A DNA stretch of 64,000 nt. Origin: Acidobacteriota bacterium. GTDB lineage: Bacteria; Acidobacteriota; Vicinamibacteria; Vicinamibacterales; UBA8438. The notes beneath the pieces are model-generated. The model was not told where the DNA came from. It made no database searches and saw nothing but the letters and a program-made list of their open reading frames with translations. Location of the stretch: positions 273,087 to 337,086 of the forward strand of contig VXRJ01000018.1 of assembly GCA_009838525.1 (NCBI GenBank), read 5' to 3'. Shown here in pieces: positions 1 through 7,666 of the stretch (its first letter is position 1; each line of letters starts with the position of its first letter). The translations under genes were made by a program, and so were the position numbers.

Positions 1-95
1 TGTGTGGGCGCCCCCCGCCCCCCCGCGCGGCGCCCCCCCCCCCCCCCCCCGCCGCGCGGGGCGCCGCGCCGCCCGCCCCCCCCCCCCCCCCCCCG
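1..95. other. Low-complexity C/G run at the window edge, probable assembly artefact
   Basis: The first 95 bases are almost pure cytosine with some guanine, including homopolymer tracts of about 20 C. Translated in the frame of the following symporter they give only Pro, Arg, Gly and Ala, unlike the N-terminus of any sodium:solute symporter. The sequence becomes normal coding DNA abruptly at about position 96. I read this as low-quality contig-end sequence and not as biology. Confidence 0.7.
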
Positions 96-1413
96 CGTCC
101 TGGTTTTCACGCTGCTCGCGACCTGGATCGGATCGGGCAGCCTGTTCGGGGGCGCCGGCCTGGGGTACCGCTCCGGTTTCTCCGCGCTCTGGCAGTCAGC
201 CGGTGCCTGGGTGGGGATCGCGCTCGTCTACTTCATTGCGCCGCGGGTGCGCCGAATCGCGCAGTACACGGTTCCCGACATCCTGGAATTGCGCTATGGC
301 TGGGCCGCGCGCGTGCTCGGGACTATTACCACGGTCTTTGCCTACGGCACGATTGCCGCGTATCAGTTCCGCGGCGGCGGGCGGTTGCTGGAGCTGGTCG
401 CCGGCATCGATCCCGGGACCGGGGCGCTGGCGACCGCCATTTTCTGCATCGTTTTCACTTCGCTCGCGGGAATGCTCTCGATCGCCTACATCGACGTCGG
501 CAACGGCCTCGTGATGACGATCGCGGTCACGCTCGGCGTGGCTTTCCTGGTAAATGATGCGGGCGGGCTGGGCGCCTCGATTGCGCGGCTCGAGCCGCAT
601 CAGGTCTCGTTGTTCGGGGACATCGGCCCCCAGGCGGCGTTTGCGCTCTTTCTTCCCACAATGTTCCTGCTACTCGGCGAAGCGAACATGTATCAGAAGT
701 TCTTTTCGGCCCGCGACGAGCGGGCCGCGCGGCTGGCGGTCGTCGGCTGGATCGCCGGCACGATTGTCGTCGAGACGCTGATCGACTCGACCGGCATCTT
801 TGGTTCGCTGCGGATTGCCGGCCTGGACACCGCCGCGTCGGAAGCGATCGTGATCCAGGTCGCGACCGACGTGCTACCGCCCGCGCTCGGCGTCCTGCTG
901 GTCTGCGGCGCCGCGGCGATTGTGGTTTCTACGGCAAACAGCTTCCTGCTAACGCCGTCGACGAACCTGATCCGCGACGTCTATCAACGCTTCATCAACC
1001 CGGCCGTCACCGACCGGCAGGTAGTGGTCTACACCCGACTGATCGTCGTCGCGGTGGGAGCGCTCGGCTACTACGTGGGCAACTTCTTCCCGAGCATCCT
1101 GGCCATGGCGCTTTGGGCTTACACGATGTACGGCGCGGGTATCACGCCGGCACTGCTGGGCGCGCTGCTATGGAAGCGGGCGACCCGGGCCGGAGGTGTC
1201 GCGTCCATCCTGGCCGGCATGTCAACGACGCTGGTCTGGGAGATCATCGGTCTCGTGCGCGCCGTCGATGGCGAGCCGGCTTATCTCTTCGGCTGGCAGA
1301 CCGCCTATCCGGCGCTCGCTCTGTCCATCGCGACGTTGATCGTGGTCAGCCTGCTGACGCCACCGCCGACGCGGGCCGAAGTTGAATTGTCCGCCGCGCC
1401 GGTTTCCTCATGA
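1..1413 (+). CDS. Sodium:solute symporter family protein (5' truncated)
   Basis: A polytopic membrane protein of the SSS (SLC5-like) family that would couple Na+ entry to uptake of an unidentified solute at the cytoplasmic membrane. Reliable sequence starts near position 96 with the motif TLLATWIGSGSLFGGAGLGY, which matches the first conserved SSS helix region. About ten further hydrophobic helices follow, with the usual LLCSGTNSF-like segment represented by VVSTANSFLL. The first few dozen residues are missing and the apparent N-terminus is homopolymer-derived. Its stop overlaps the ATG of the radical SAM gene (ATGA at 1410-1413), so the two are translationally coupled. The substrate may relate to the radical SAM/ATP-grasp pair; that is inference. 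Confidence 0.85.
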   Translation, partial: CVGAPRPPARRPPPPPPPRGAPRRPPPPPPPRVLVFTLLATWIGSGSLFGGAGLGYRSGFSALWQSAGAWVGIALVYFIAPRVRRIAQYTVPDILELRYGWAARVLGTITTVFAYGTIAAYQFRGGGRLLELVAGIDPGTGALATAIFCIVFTSLAGMLSIAYIDVGNGLVMTIAVTLGVAFLVNDAGGLGASIARLEPHQVSLFGDIGPQAAFALFLPTMFLLLGEANMYQKFFSARDERAARLAVVGWIAGTIVVETLIDSTGIFGSLRIAGLDTAASEAIVIQVATDVLPPALGVLLVCGAAAIVVSTANSFLLTPSTNLIRDVYQRFINPAVTDRQVVVYTRLIVVAVGALGYYVGNFFPSILAMALWAYTMYGAGITPALLGALLWKRATRAGGVASILAGMSTTLVWEIIGLVRAVDGEPAYLFGWQTAYPALALSIATLIVVSLLTPPPTRAEVELSAAPVSS

Positions 1414-2774
1414 ACGTCACGTTGATCGCGACGTACGAACTGGGCCGGCAGCCGTTTGGCCTGGCCTCGCCCGCCGCGTGGCTGCGCCGGGCCGGGCACG
1501 ACGTTACCTGTCTCGACCTGTCGCGCCAGCCGTTCGCCGCCGCCGATGTTGCTCGCGCGCATCTCGTGGCATTTCATCTGCCGATGCACACCGCGACCCG
1601 TCTCGCGTCGCCGGTGATTCAGCACGTCAGGCGTATCAATCCGGACGCCTCGCTGTGCGCCTACGGGTTGTATGCGCCACTCAACGCACCCCATCTCCGG
1701 TCGCTTGGTATCCGCCACACTCTGGGAGGCGAGTTCGAAGCGGATCTCGTGCGCATCGCGGACGACGCGACTACGGATTTGCGCGGCGAGACGGACCTGC
1801 CGCGCCTCGACCTGATCACGCCATGGCGCGACAACCTGCCGCCGCTCGAGCGCTACGCCGCGCTGCAGCGTGGAGGCGCGCGCCACGTAACCGGCTACAC
1901 GGAGGCGAGCCGGGGTTGCCGGCATCTCTGCCGTCACTGTCCGGTCGTGCCGGTCTACGGCGGGCGATTCCGGATCGTTCCGCCGGATGTCGTGGTGGCC
2001 GACGTCGAGACCCAGGCGGCGCGGGGTGCGAAGCACATTACGTTTGGCGACCCGGATTTCTTCAATGGCATCGGCCACGCGATGCGGGTTGTCGAGATGG
2101 TGGCAGACCGCTGTCCGGGCATCACCTACGACGTCACGGTCAAGGTGGAGCATCTGATCACGCACGCGAGTCGATTGCCGAGGCTCCGCGCGACCGGTTG
2201 CCTCTTCGTGACCAGTGCGGTGGAGTCGTTCGACGACGTTGTGCTCGCGCGACTCCGGAAGGGGCATACGCGGTGCGACGTGGAGCGTGCCGTGGGGCTC
2301 TGCAGAGATGCTGGTCTGACGCTCGCTCCGACGTTCATCGCGTTCACTCCCTGGACGACGCTGGAGACCTATCGCGACCTCCTGGTGGAGATCGACCGCC
2401 TCGATCTCGTGGACCAGGTAGCGCCGATACAGTTGGCCCTCCGCCTGCTCGTGACGGCCGGTTCCGGCCTGCTCGAACTGGACGACATGCGACGGCGGGT
2501 CGGCAGCTTCGACGAGGCGAGGCTGGTCTATCCGTGGAGGCATGACGACCCGGCGGTGGACCGGCTCGCGGACGACGTAGCGACCATCGTGGGACGGCGC
2601 CTGACCGCGGACCGGAACTCCGTCTACGAAGAAATCCGTGCTCGGGTGGATGCCGAATGCGGATTGCCGCCCCATCGGCCTGCGCCTGCCCGCCAGCGGG
2701 CGGAAACGCCCTATCTGAACGAGCCGTGGTACTGCTGAGCGGAGCCCGCCCCCGAGCAGGTTGCTCTGGTCTGA
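1410..2774 (+). CDS. Radical SAM selenoprotein with C-terminal CUAEP tail (UGA at 2736-2738 read as Sec)
   Basis: A radical SAM enzyme of 454 residues if the in-frame UGA is read as selenocysteine. Residues 1 to about 125 resemble the B12-binding-like domain of large radical SAM proteins. The [4Fe-4S] cluster motif is Cys170-x3-Cys174-x2-Cys177, and the SAM barrel continues to about residue 400. The frame reaches ...EPWYC, then UGA, then AEPAPEQVALV and a second stop at 2772-2774, giving a CUAEP tail. From memory, NCBI annotation names a radical SAM family for exactly this CUAEP/CCAEP ending. A SECIS-like hairpin lies at the expected distance. The extended stop leaves 7 nt before the ATP-grasp ATG, whereas termination at UGA would leave 43 nt. 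Automated callers will truncate it at 2738. The substrate is unknown. Confidence 0.8.
2736..2769 (+). promoter_or_regulatory. Putative bacterial SECIS element after the Sec UGA
   Basis: Downstream of UGA 2736-2738, GAGCA (2754-2758) pairs with TGCTC (2762-2766) around a GGT loop. C2752-C2753 can extend the stem against G2768-G2769 past a bulged U at 2767. The first loop G is about 20 nt after the UGA. A short stem, a G at the start of a small apical loop, a bulged U and a distance of 16-37 nt are the known features of bacterial SECIS elements such as that of fdhF. Structure was judged by eye only. Confidence 0.65.
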
Positions 2775-2781
2775 CCTTCTC

Positions 2782-4086
2782 ATGACGGCCGCCCGCCCGC
2801 GTCTGCTGGTGGTCTCCGCGACCACCGGCTATCAGTTTCGGTCGTTCCGGACGGCGGCTGATCGACTGGGCGTTGACCTGGTGTTCGCAACGGACCGGTG
2901 CCATCAGCTCGACGACCCCTGGCGCGACGGTGCCGTGCCGATCCGGTTCCACGACGAGGAGGTCGCCGTCCGTGCGATCGTGGCATCGGCCGCGGCTGTG
3001 CCGCTCGACGGTGTGGTAGCCGTGGGTGATCGGCCGGCGACAATCGCGGCGCTGGCGGCCGAGGCACTCGGCCTGCCCGGGCATCCGGTCTGCGCCGTTC
3101 GCGATGCGACCCACAAGCTGCGAAGTCGCGTTCGCCTGCGCGATGCGGGTCTGGCGGTTCCGGAATTCCGGGCGCTGCCCGTTGCGGCGGACGAGGCGGC
3201 GCTGCTCGACGGTGCGCGGTTCCCCTGTGTAGTCAAGCCGATGGCGCTCGCCGCGAGCCGCGGGGTCATGCGGGCCGACACTCCGCGGCAACTCGCTGCC
3301 GCCGCGGCGCGCCTGCGCCGCCTGCTGGAAACGCCGTCGGTGCGGGCGCAACGCGATTCGGCCAACGAGGCAATACTCATCGAGACGTTCGTCCCGGGCC
3401 GCGAGGTGGCCCTCGAAGGCGTGCTGACGGACGGCGCCCTAAGGACCTTCGCCATCTTCGACAAGCCTGATCCGCTAGACGGCCCGTTCTTCGAGGAGAC
3501 GATCTACGTCACGCCCGATACGCTCCCGCCCGGGCCCCGCGGCGACTTGATCGCAGAGGTCGAGCGGGCGGTGCATGCCCTCGGTCTCGCGCACGGCCCC
3601 GTCCATGCCGAGGCGCGCATCGACGGCGATAGGATTGTCGTGCTCGAGGTGGCGCCACGCCCCATCGGTGGCCGTTGCGCACGAGTCCTGCGGTTCGACC
3701 CGGCGGCTGGCCGGGATGGTGCCGGGGATTGGACGTCGTTGGAGGAGGTCCTGGTGCGTCATGCACTCGGGGAGTCGGTTGACGGCTGGCGCGTGAATCG
3801 AGGGTCTTCCGCCGTGATGATGATTCCGGTGCCCGGCGCCGGCATCTGTCGCGGGGTCACCGGCCTGGATGCGGCGCGGGCGGTTCCCGGCGTCGACGAA
3901 GTCGCGATCACCGTAAAGCCGGGCGAGCGGCTCGTTCCGTGGCCGGAGGGGTCAAGCTATCCTGGCTTCATCTTCGCGCGAGGCAAAGACCGGGCGGCGG
4001 TGATGGAGGCGGTTCGCACCGCACACCGTCACTTGAGGTTCGACATTGCAACGGAACTGCCGGTCGGGCCGGATGGGCGCCGATAA
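2782..4086 (+). CDS. ATP-grasp domain protein
   Basis: A 434-residue ATP-grasp enzyme, a fold that forms amide or related bonds through acyl-phosphate intermediates. Residues 1 to about 100 form an N-terminal Rossmann-like preATP-grasp domain. The ATP-binding part includes FPCVVKPMALAASRGVM (Lys plus Gly-rich loop), ILIETFVPGREVALEG, and the metal-binding end VLEVAPRPIGG. A C-terminal lobe resembles carbamoyl-phosphate-synthase-like ligases. The ATG at 2782 is preferred over TTG 2761, because the latter lies inside the SECIS-like hairpin and the Sec-extended upstream gene. There is no clear Shine-Dalgarno sequence, which fits coupling to the radical SAM gene 7 nt upstream. The substrate is not predictable from sequence; a peptide or amino-acid ligase role in the same pathway is inferred. 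Confidence 0.8.
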   Translation: MTAARPRLLVVSATTGYQFRSFRTAADRLGVDLVFATDRCHQLDDPWRDGAVPIRFHDEEVAVRAIVASAAAVPLDGVVAVGDRPATIAALAAEALGLPGHPVCAVRDATHKLRSRVRLRDAGLAVPEFRALPVAADEAALLDGARFPCVVKPMALAASRGVMRADTPRQLAAAAARLRRLLETPSVRAQRDSANEAILIETFVPGREVALEGVLTDGALRTFAIFDKPDPLDGPFFEETIYVTPDTLPPGPRGDLIAEVERAVHALGLAHGPVHAEARIDGDRIVVLEVAPRPIGGRCARVLRFDPAAGRDGAGDWTSLEEVLVRHALGESVDGWRVNRGSSAVMMIPVPGAGICRGVTGLDAARAVPGVDEVAITVKPGERLVPWPEGSSYPGFIFARGKDRAAVMEAVRTAHRHLRFDIATELPVGPDGRR

Positions 4087-4145
4087 CGGAGACCTGGCGG
4101 GCGGGTACGGGCGGGGACGCGGCCGCTCCGCAAACCCGACGTGTT

Positions 4146-4427
4146 CTATTGCTTGGCCTGGGGAGGGACGTACTCGGGAGGCAGGGCCGAGCCCTCGCCG
4201 AAGAAGAAATCCTCCATCTGCTCGGCGACCAGCTTCTGGGCTTCCTTCTGCCATGGCATCAGCCGGTACTCGTTGAGGATCATCTTCATCCGCTCTTCCC
4301 AGAGCTTCCACGCCTCCGCGGAGACGTTCTCGTAGATTCGCTTTCCGAGGTCTCCGGGCCACGGCGGCTCTTCGAGCCCCGGCAAATCCCTCTGCAACTT
4401 CACGCACTTGACGGTGCGGCCAGCCAT
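4146..4427 (-). CDS. yggX: Fe(II)-trafficking protein YggX family
   Basis: A 93-residue cytoplasmic protein matching YggX along its length: the N-terminal VKCVKLQRDLPGLEEPP with its conserved Cys, the PGDLGKRIYENVS block, a Trp-rich helix EAWKLWEERMKMILNEYRL, and a C-terminal MEDFFFGEG. YggX proteins help protect iron-sulfur clusters from oxidative damage and are linked to iron handling. The length is normal for the family. It follows the molybdopterin oxidoreductase gene on the same strand after 53 nt, and that upstream gene carries a [4Fe-4S] site, but shared regulation is only possible. It is convergent with the ATP-grasp gene, with 59 nt between their stops. Confidence 0.93.
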   Translation of the reverse strand: MAGRTVKCVKLQRDLPGLEEPPWPGDLGKRIYENVSAEAWKLWEERMKMILNEYRLMPWQKEAQKLVAEQMEDFFFGEGSALPPEYVPPQAKQ

Positions 4428-4480
4428 CTGTCCTGTTCCCTTCCAGTCACCACGGACTCGCAGCAGCCCGTATATGACTG

Positions 4481-6592
4481 CTAGTGTAGTCCCTTCGGTG
4501 TCGACGCGGTCTCGGTCCAGATCGCGATACTCTCCGCGCCTAGCGCCGCTGTTACGATGCGTGTGACTTCCACGCGCGCATCGTTGAAGCAGGCCCCGTC
4601 GCCGATGTCGGTCAGATCATCCGGCGCGAGGGCGTTGGCGGTCGATCCGTTCAGCGTGCATCGCCGCCAGAGCCCCTTGGGCAGACAGACGACTCCGGGC
4701 TTCATGTCCGCGTCGACAAGAGCCATGCAGTGGACCTCCCCGCGAGCGTTGAAGACGCGGACTGCGTCGTCGGTCGACACGTCGCGCCGCTCGGCGTCGT
4801 ATGGGTGGATGCGAAGTCGCGCGGTCCGGGTTTCCAGTTCGCCGAGCGTCGAGTTGACCGTTCTGGCAGTGGCGGGCGAGACCAGCGCGAGGGGGAACCG
4901 GCCGGTGTCGTCCGCGTCCCCTGCGGGTTCCGGACGGTAGCGGTAGAGGCCAAGCGGCGCCTTGCGGTCCAGTTCATCCGGAACGAGATCGACCTTTCCG
5001 TCCGAGGTCCTCGGGTGGACATCGATGAACTGCACCGGCGCTCGCGGCGCGCCGCCGCGGGTTATGCCTGATTCCAGGAGCGCCTCGCCCGCGTTGTCCC
5101 GAAGCGCGCCGGCGACATGCAGCAGCTCGCCGGTGTCGGCCGGCATCCGCTCGGGCATATCGAGTCCGAGCCGCGTTGCCAGGTCGCCGAATACCTCGAC
5201 GTTGGGCCGAGCCTCTTCGACCGGTTCTACCACCGGCTGCACCATTTGCACGTTGCCGTGGCCGTAGCTGAGGGCCAAGTCGTACTGTTCGAGAAACGTC
5301 GTGGCGGGGAGGACGATGTCAGCCCAGCGCGCGGTGTCGGTCATCACCTGATCGAAGACCACCGTGTAGAGATCCTCGCGTGCGAGGCCGGCCAGCACGC
5401 GGTTCTGATCCGGCATCGTCGCGAGCGGGTTGCAGTTGTAGACGAAGAGCATCTTGACCGGCGGGTCCGTATAGTCGGTCAGCGCACGGCCGAGGTGGTT
5501 CATGTTGACGAGGCGCGTTGGCGGTTCGGGGACGCCGATCCAGTCTTCTTCGGAGAGAGGTATCGCGCGGGAGCTGCTGAGCGAGAAGCCGCCGCCCCGG
5601 ACCCCGAACTTGCCGCCGACGGCAGGCAGCGAAAGCACCGCCATCGCCGCGTTGCCCCCGTTTCGGTTGCGCTCCAGCCCCCAGCCGCAGCGTATCAGGG
5701 CGGGTGAAGTCTCCGCGTAGAGCTCGGCCACCCGTTCGAGTTGCTCCGGATCGACGTCGGCCACTGCTGCCGCCCTTTCGAACGTCCACTCGGCGGCGCG
5801 CCGCCGCAGTTCGTCCGCACCGTGCGTCCGCCCTTCGAGAAATGTGTCGTCGGCGTAGCCGTACTCGAAGAGGAACCGGTGGATGGCAAGCGCGACGACG
5901 ACGTCGGTACCGGGGCGGACAGCAAGATGAACGTCCGCTTGGCGGGCGAGCGGCGTTCGACGCGGATCGATGACGACGAGGGCGGCACCCTCCCGTCGCG
6001 CAGCGCGGACGTGAGGCACAAGGTGGAACCCGGTGGCGGACGGGTTCGCTCCCCAGATGATGATCAGCCTGGCATGCCGGTAGTCTTCATAGGCCACGCC
6101 AGGCATTCGACCGTAGAGGGCCGCCGATGCCGCGGTGGTGGGGGCCGAGCAGACATTGCGTGCGAGGCGCGATGTTCCAAATGCCCGAAACAGCCGCGCG
6201 TCGGCCGTGTCCTGCGACAGGAGCCCGTTCGATCCGCCGTAGGAGATCGGGAGAATCGCTTCGCCGCCGAACTCCTTCCGAATGGCCTGCATCCGTTCGG
6301 CGATCTCGTCGATGGCCCGCGCCCATCCGATGCGCTCGAAGTCCGCCTTGCCGCGTGCGCCTCGGCGCCGGCCGGGAGAGTGCAGGCGGTCGTCGCCGTA
6401 AACTCGCTGATCGAAGTCACGCACCTTGCGGCAGATGAAGCCGGAAGTGGCGGCGTGGCGGGGGGAATGGTCGATCCGCGTGATGCGTCCGCGTTCCACG
6501 GATACGGCTAGGCTGCACGTGTCGGGGCAATCGAGAGGGCAGGCGGTGTCGACGGTCGCTCGTCCCCATCTGAGTGGCGGCTCGGCCGACAT
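4481..6592 (-). CDS. Molybdopterin-dependent oxidoreductase, single subunit, formate-dehydrogenase-like superfamily
   Basis: A 703-residue Mo/W-bis-MGD enzyme of the DMSO reductase superfamily. An N-terminal [4Fe-4S] site is formed by Cys18, Cys22, Cys26 and Cys54 (TACPLDCPDTC ... GFICRK). Cofactor-binding blocks follow: ARLIIIWGANPSATGFH, VVIDPRRTPLARQADVHL, and a C-terminal molydopterin dinucleotide domain ending KPGVVCLPKGLWRR. A conserved-looking Cys148 in NVCSAPTTAA could be the metal ligand, but I am not sure of the alignment. There is no Tat signal and no adjacent iron-sulfur, cytochrome or membrane-anchor subunit, so it probably acts alone in the cytoplasm with a diffusible partner. 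The substrate is unknown. It is divergent from the pseudo-ABC gene. Confidence 0.85.
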   Translation of the reverse strand: MSAEPPLRWGRATVDTACPLDCPDTCSLAVSVERGRITRIDHSPRHAATSGFICRKVRDFDQRVYGDDRLHSPGRRRGARGKADFERIGWARAIDEIAERMQAIRKEFGGEAILPISYGGSNGLLSQDTADARLFRAFGTSRLARNVCSAPTTAASAALYGRMPGVAYEDYRHARLIIIWGANPSATGFHLVPHVRAARREGAALVVIDPRRTPLARQADVHLAVRPGTDVVVALAIHRFLFEYGYADDTFLEGRTHGADELRRRAAEWTFERAAAVADVDPEQLERVAELYAETSPALIRCGWGLERNRNGGNAAMAVLSLPAVGGKFGVRGGGFSLSSSRAIPLSEEDWIGVPEPPTRLVNMNHLGRALTDYTDPPVKMLFVYNCNPLATMPDQNRVLAGLAREDLYTVVFDQVMTDTARWADIVLPATTFLEQYDLALSYGHGNVQMVQPVVEPVEEARPNVEVFGDLATRLGLDMPERMPADTGELLHVAGALRDNAGEALLESGITRGGAPRAPVQFIDVHPRTSDGKVDLVPDELDRKAPLGLYRYRPEPAGDADDTGRFPLALVSPATARTVNSTLGELETRTARLRIHPYDAERRDVSTDDAVRVFNARGEVHCMALVDADMKPGVVCLPKGLWRRCTLNGSTANALAPDDLTDIGDGACFNDARVEVTRIVTAALGAESIAIWTETASTPKGLH

Positions 6593-6598
6593 CGCGAG

Positions 6599-6604
6599 AG
6601 TGTA
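6599..6604 (-). promoter_or_regulatory. Possible -10 element of the molybdopterin oxidoreductase gene
   Basis: On the minus strand the hexamer TACACT lies six bases upstream of the ATG at 6592, with no Shine-Dalgarno sequence between. It matches TATAAT at four of six positions. If real, the transcript would begin at or very near the start codon, that is, leaderless. No matching -35 was recognised. Confidence 0.3.
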
Positions 6605-6637
6605 CCATGGGGTGCGGGACGGTCATCGCGCGGGTCT

Positions 6638-7657
6638 ATGCATCTCTTTCTGGATCAGATCACGTGCCGGAACGAGGGATCGGACCGGCCGGTGATCGAC
6701 GGCGTCTCGCTCTGCGTGCGTTCCGGGGACGTGGTTTCCGTTGTCGCGCATCCGCCGCTCGCCGCGTCGGCCCTGCTTCGCTTCATTGTCCGATCCAGTG
6801 TGCGCGACGGCGTACTGATCGGATCGGACGGAACGGTGGCTACCGGCGAGAACGAGCCGGTCAATCGCCGCGACTGGCGGTTCATGGAGCCGTCGGTTCC
6901 GCCCCGCTGGACAACGGAATCGTGGCGCGGCGTCGATCTTCAGCGGTTCGCTTTCCCGAGCCGGGCGAACGGCGAGTCGCCCGACCTGCTGCTTGTCGAC
7001 GATCTCGCGGAACTCCCCGCGTTCGCCGAGACCAGTACGCGGCGGGCGTTCGTTCAAGACCTGCATGCCTTGCATCCGGTGCCCCGCCGCCGGACCATCC
7101 TGTACGCGACGCGCGACACGGACGACGCGCTGGCGGTTGCCGACCGGGTGGCGGTCATGCAGTCGGGCCGGCTGGTTCAGTTCGGGACGCCGGCGGAGGT
7201 GTACGACGCGCCGGAGACCGAGTTCGTCGCGGAGCTCTTCGGCCAGCCGCCGATCAATCTCTTTCCCGCCATCCTCGAGAAGGACGGCCAGGCTCTCAAC
7301 CTCCGCAATCAGTCGGTCGCGCTCGGCGGGCGGATTGCGGAAGAGTTCTGCCGTGACGTTACCGGTGGCGTGCGGCCGCAACACGTGCGACTCTCGCGCG
7401 AGGGAGGTGGCCTGCGCGGCCGGATCGTTTCCGTAGAACCGGTCAGCAACGCGGACGGCGGAGCGGCAGGCAACACGCTTGTCGCGGTGGATGTGGAGGG
7501 ATTCCGGCTGCGTGCGCTCGTTCCGGCGACGAGCGATGGCGGATCCGCCGCGGCATGGGAGGTCGACGACCGGGTGGTGGTCCGGATCCGCCCCGAGCAC
7601 TATGTCGTCTTCGATGACCGCGGCGTCCGGCTGGATCAGGTGCCGCGCCGGAGTTGA
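6638..7657 (+). CDS. Degenerate MalK/UgpC-like ABC ATPase (lacks Walker A, signature and H-loop His) with TOBE-like C-terminus
   Basis: A 339-residue protein that aligns by eye to sugar-type ABC ATPases, yet has lost the catalytic residues. The Walker A position (residues 36-47) reads VAHPPLAASALL, with no Gly-rich loop, Lys or Ser/Thr. The Q-loop to LSGGQ signature region is mostly deleted. The Walker B-like LLLVDDL (residues 117-123) has Asp where the catalytic Glu belongs. The H-loop reads ATRDTD (157-162), without His. The structural blocks ADRVAVMQSGRLVQFGTPAEVYDAP and FVAELFG remain, followed by a TOBE-like half with a GVRPQHVRL motif. ATP hydrolysis looks impossible; a regulatory or scaffolding role is inferred. 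No permease is adjacent. The next gene starts 9 nt downstream. Confidence 0.7.
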   Translation: MHLFLDQITCRNEGSDRPVIDGVSLCVRSGDVVSVVAHPPLAASALLRFIVRSSVRDGVLIGSDGTVATGENEPVNRRDWRFMEPSVPPRWTTESWRGVDLQRFAFPSRANGESPDLLLVDDLAELPAFAETSTRRAFVQDLHALHPVPRRRTILYATRDTDDALAVADRVAVMQSGRLVQFGTPAEVYDAPETEFVAELFGQPPINLFPAILEKDGQALNLRNQSVALGGRIAEEFCRDVTGGVRPQHVRLSREGGGLRGRIVSVEPVSNADGGAAGNTLVAVDVEGFRLRALVPATSDGGSAAAWEVDDRVVVRIRPEHYVVFDDRGVRLDQVPRRS

Positions 7658-7666
7658 CAGGCGCGG

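Noticed and set aside
2761-2781. TTG start for the ATP-grasp gene
   Set aside because: It lies in the SECIS-like hairpin and inside the Sec-extended radical SAM frame; ATG 2782 begins the conserved domain.
4481-6592. Sec-containing formate dehydrogenase
   Set aside because: The molybdopterin oxidoreductase has no in-frame UGA and carries Cys at the candidate metal-ligand position.
7653-7658. TTGACA as a -35 before the DUF3810 gene
   Set aside because: It overlaps the stop codon of the upstream gene, has no -10 at the right distance, and the two genes are 9 nt apart as in an operon.
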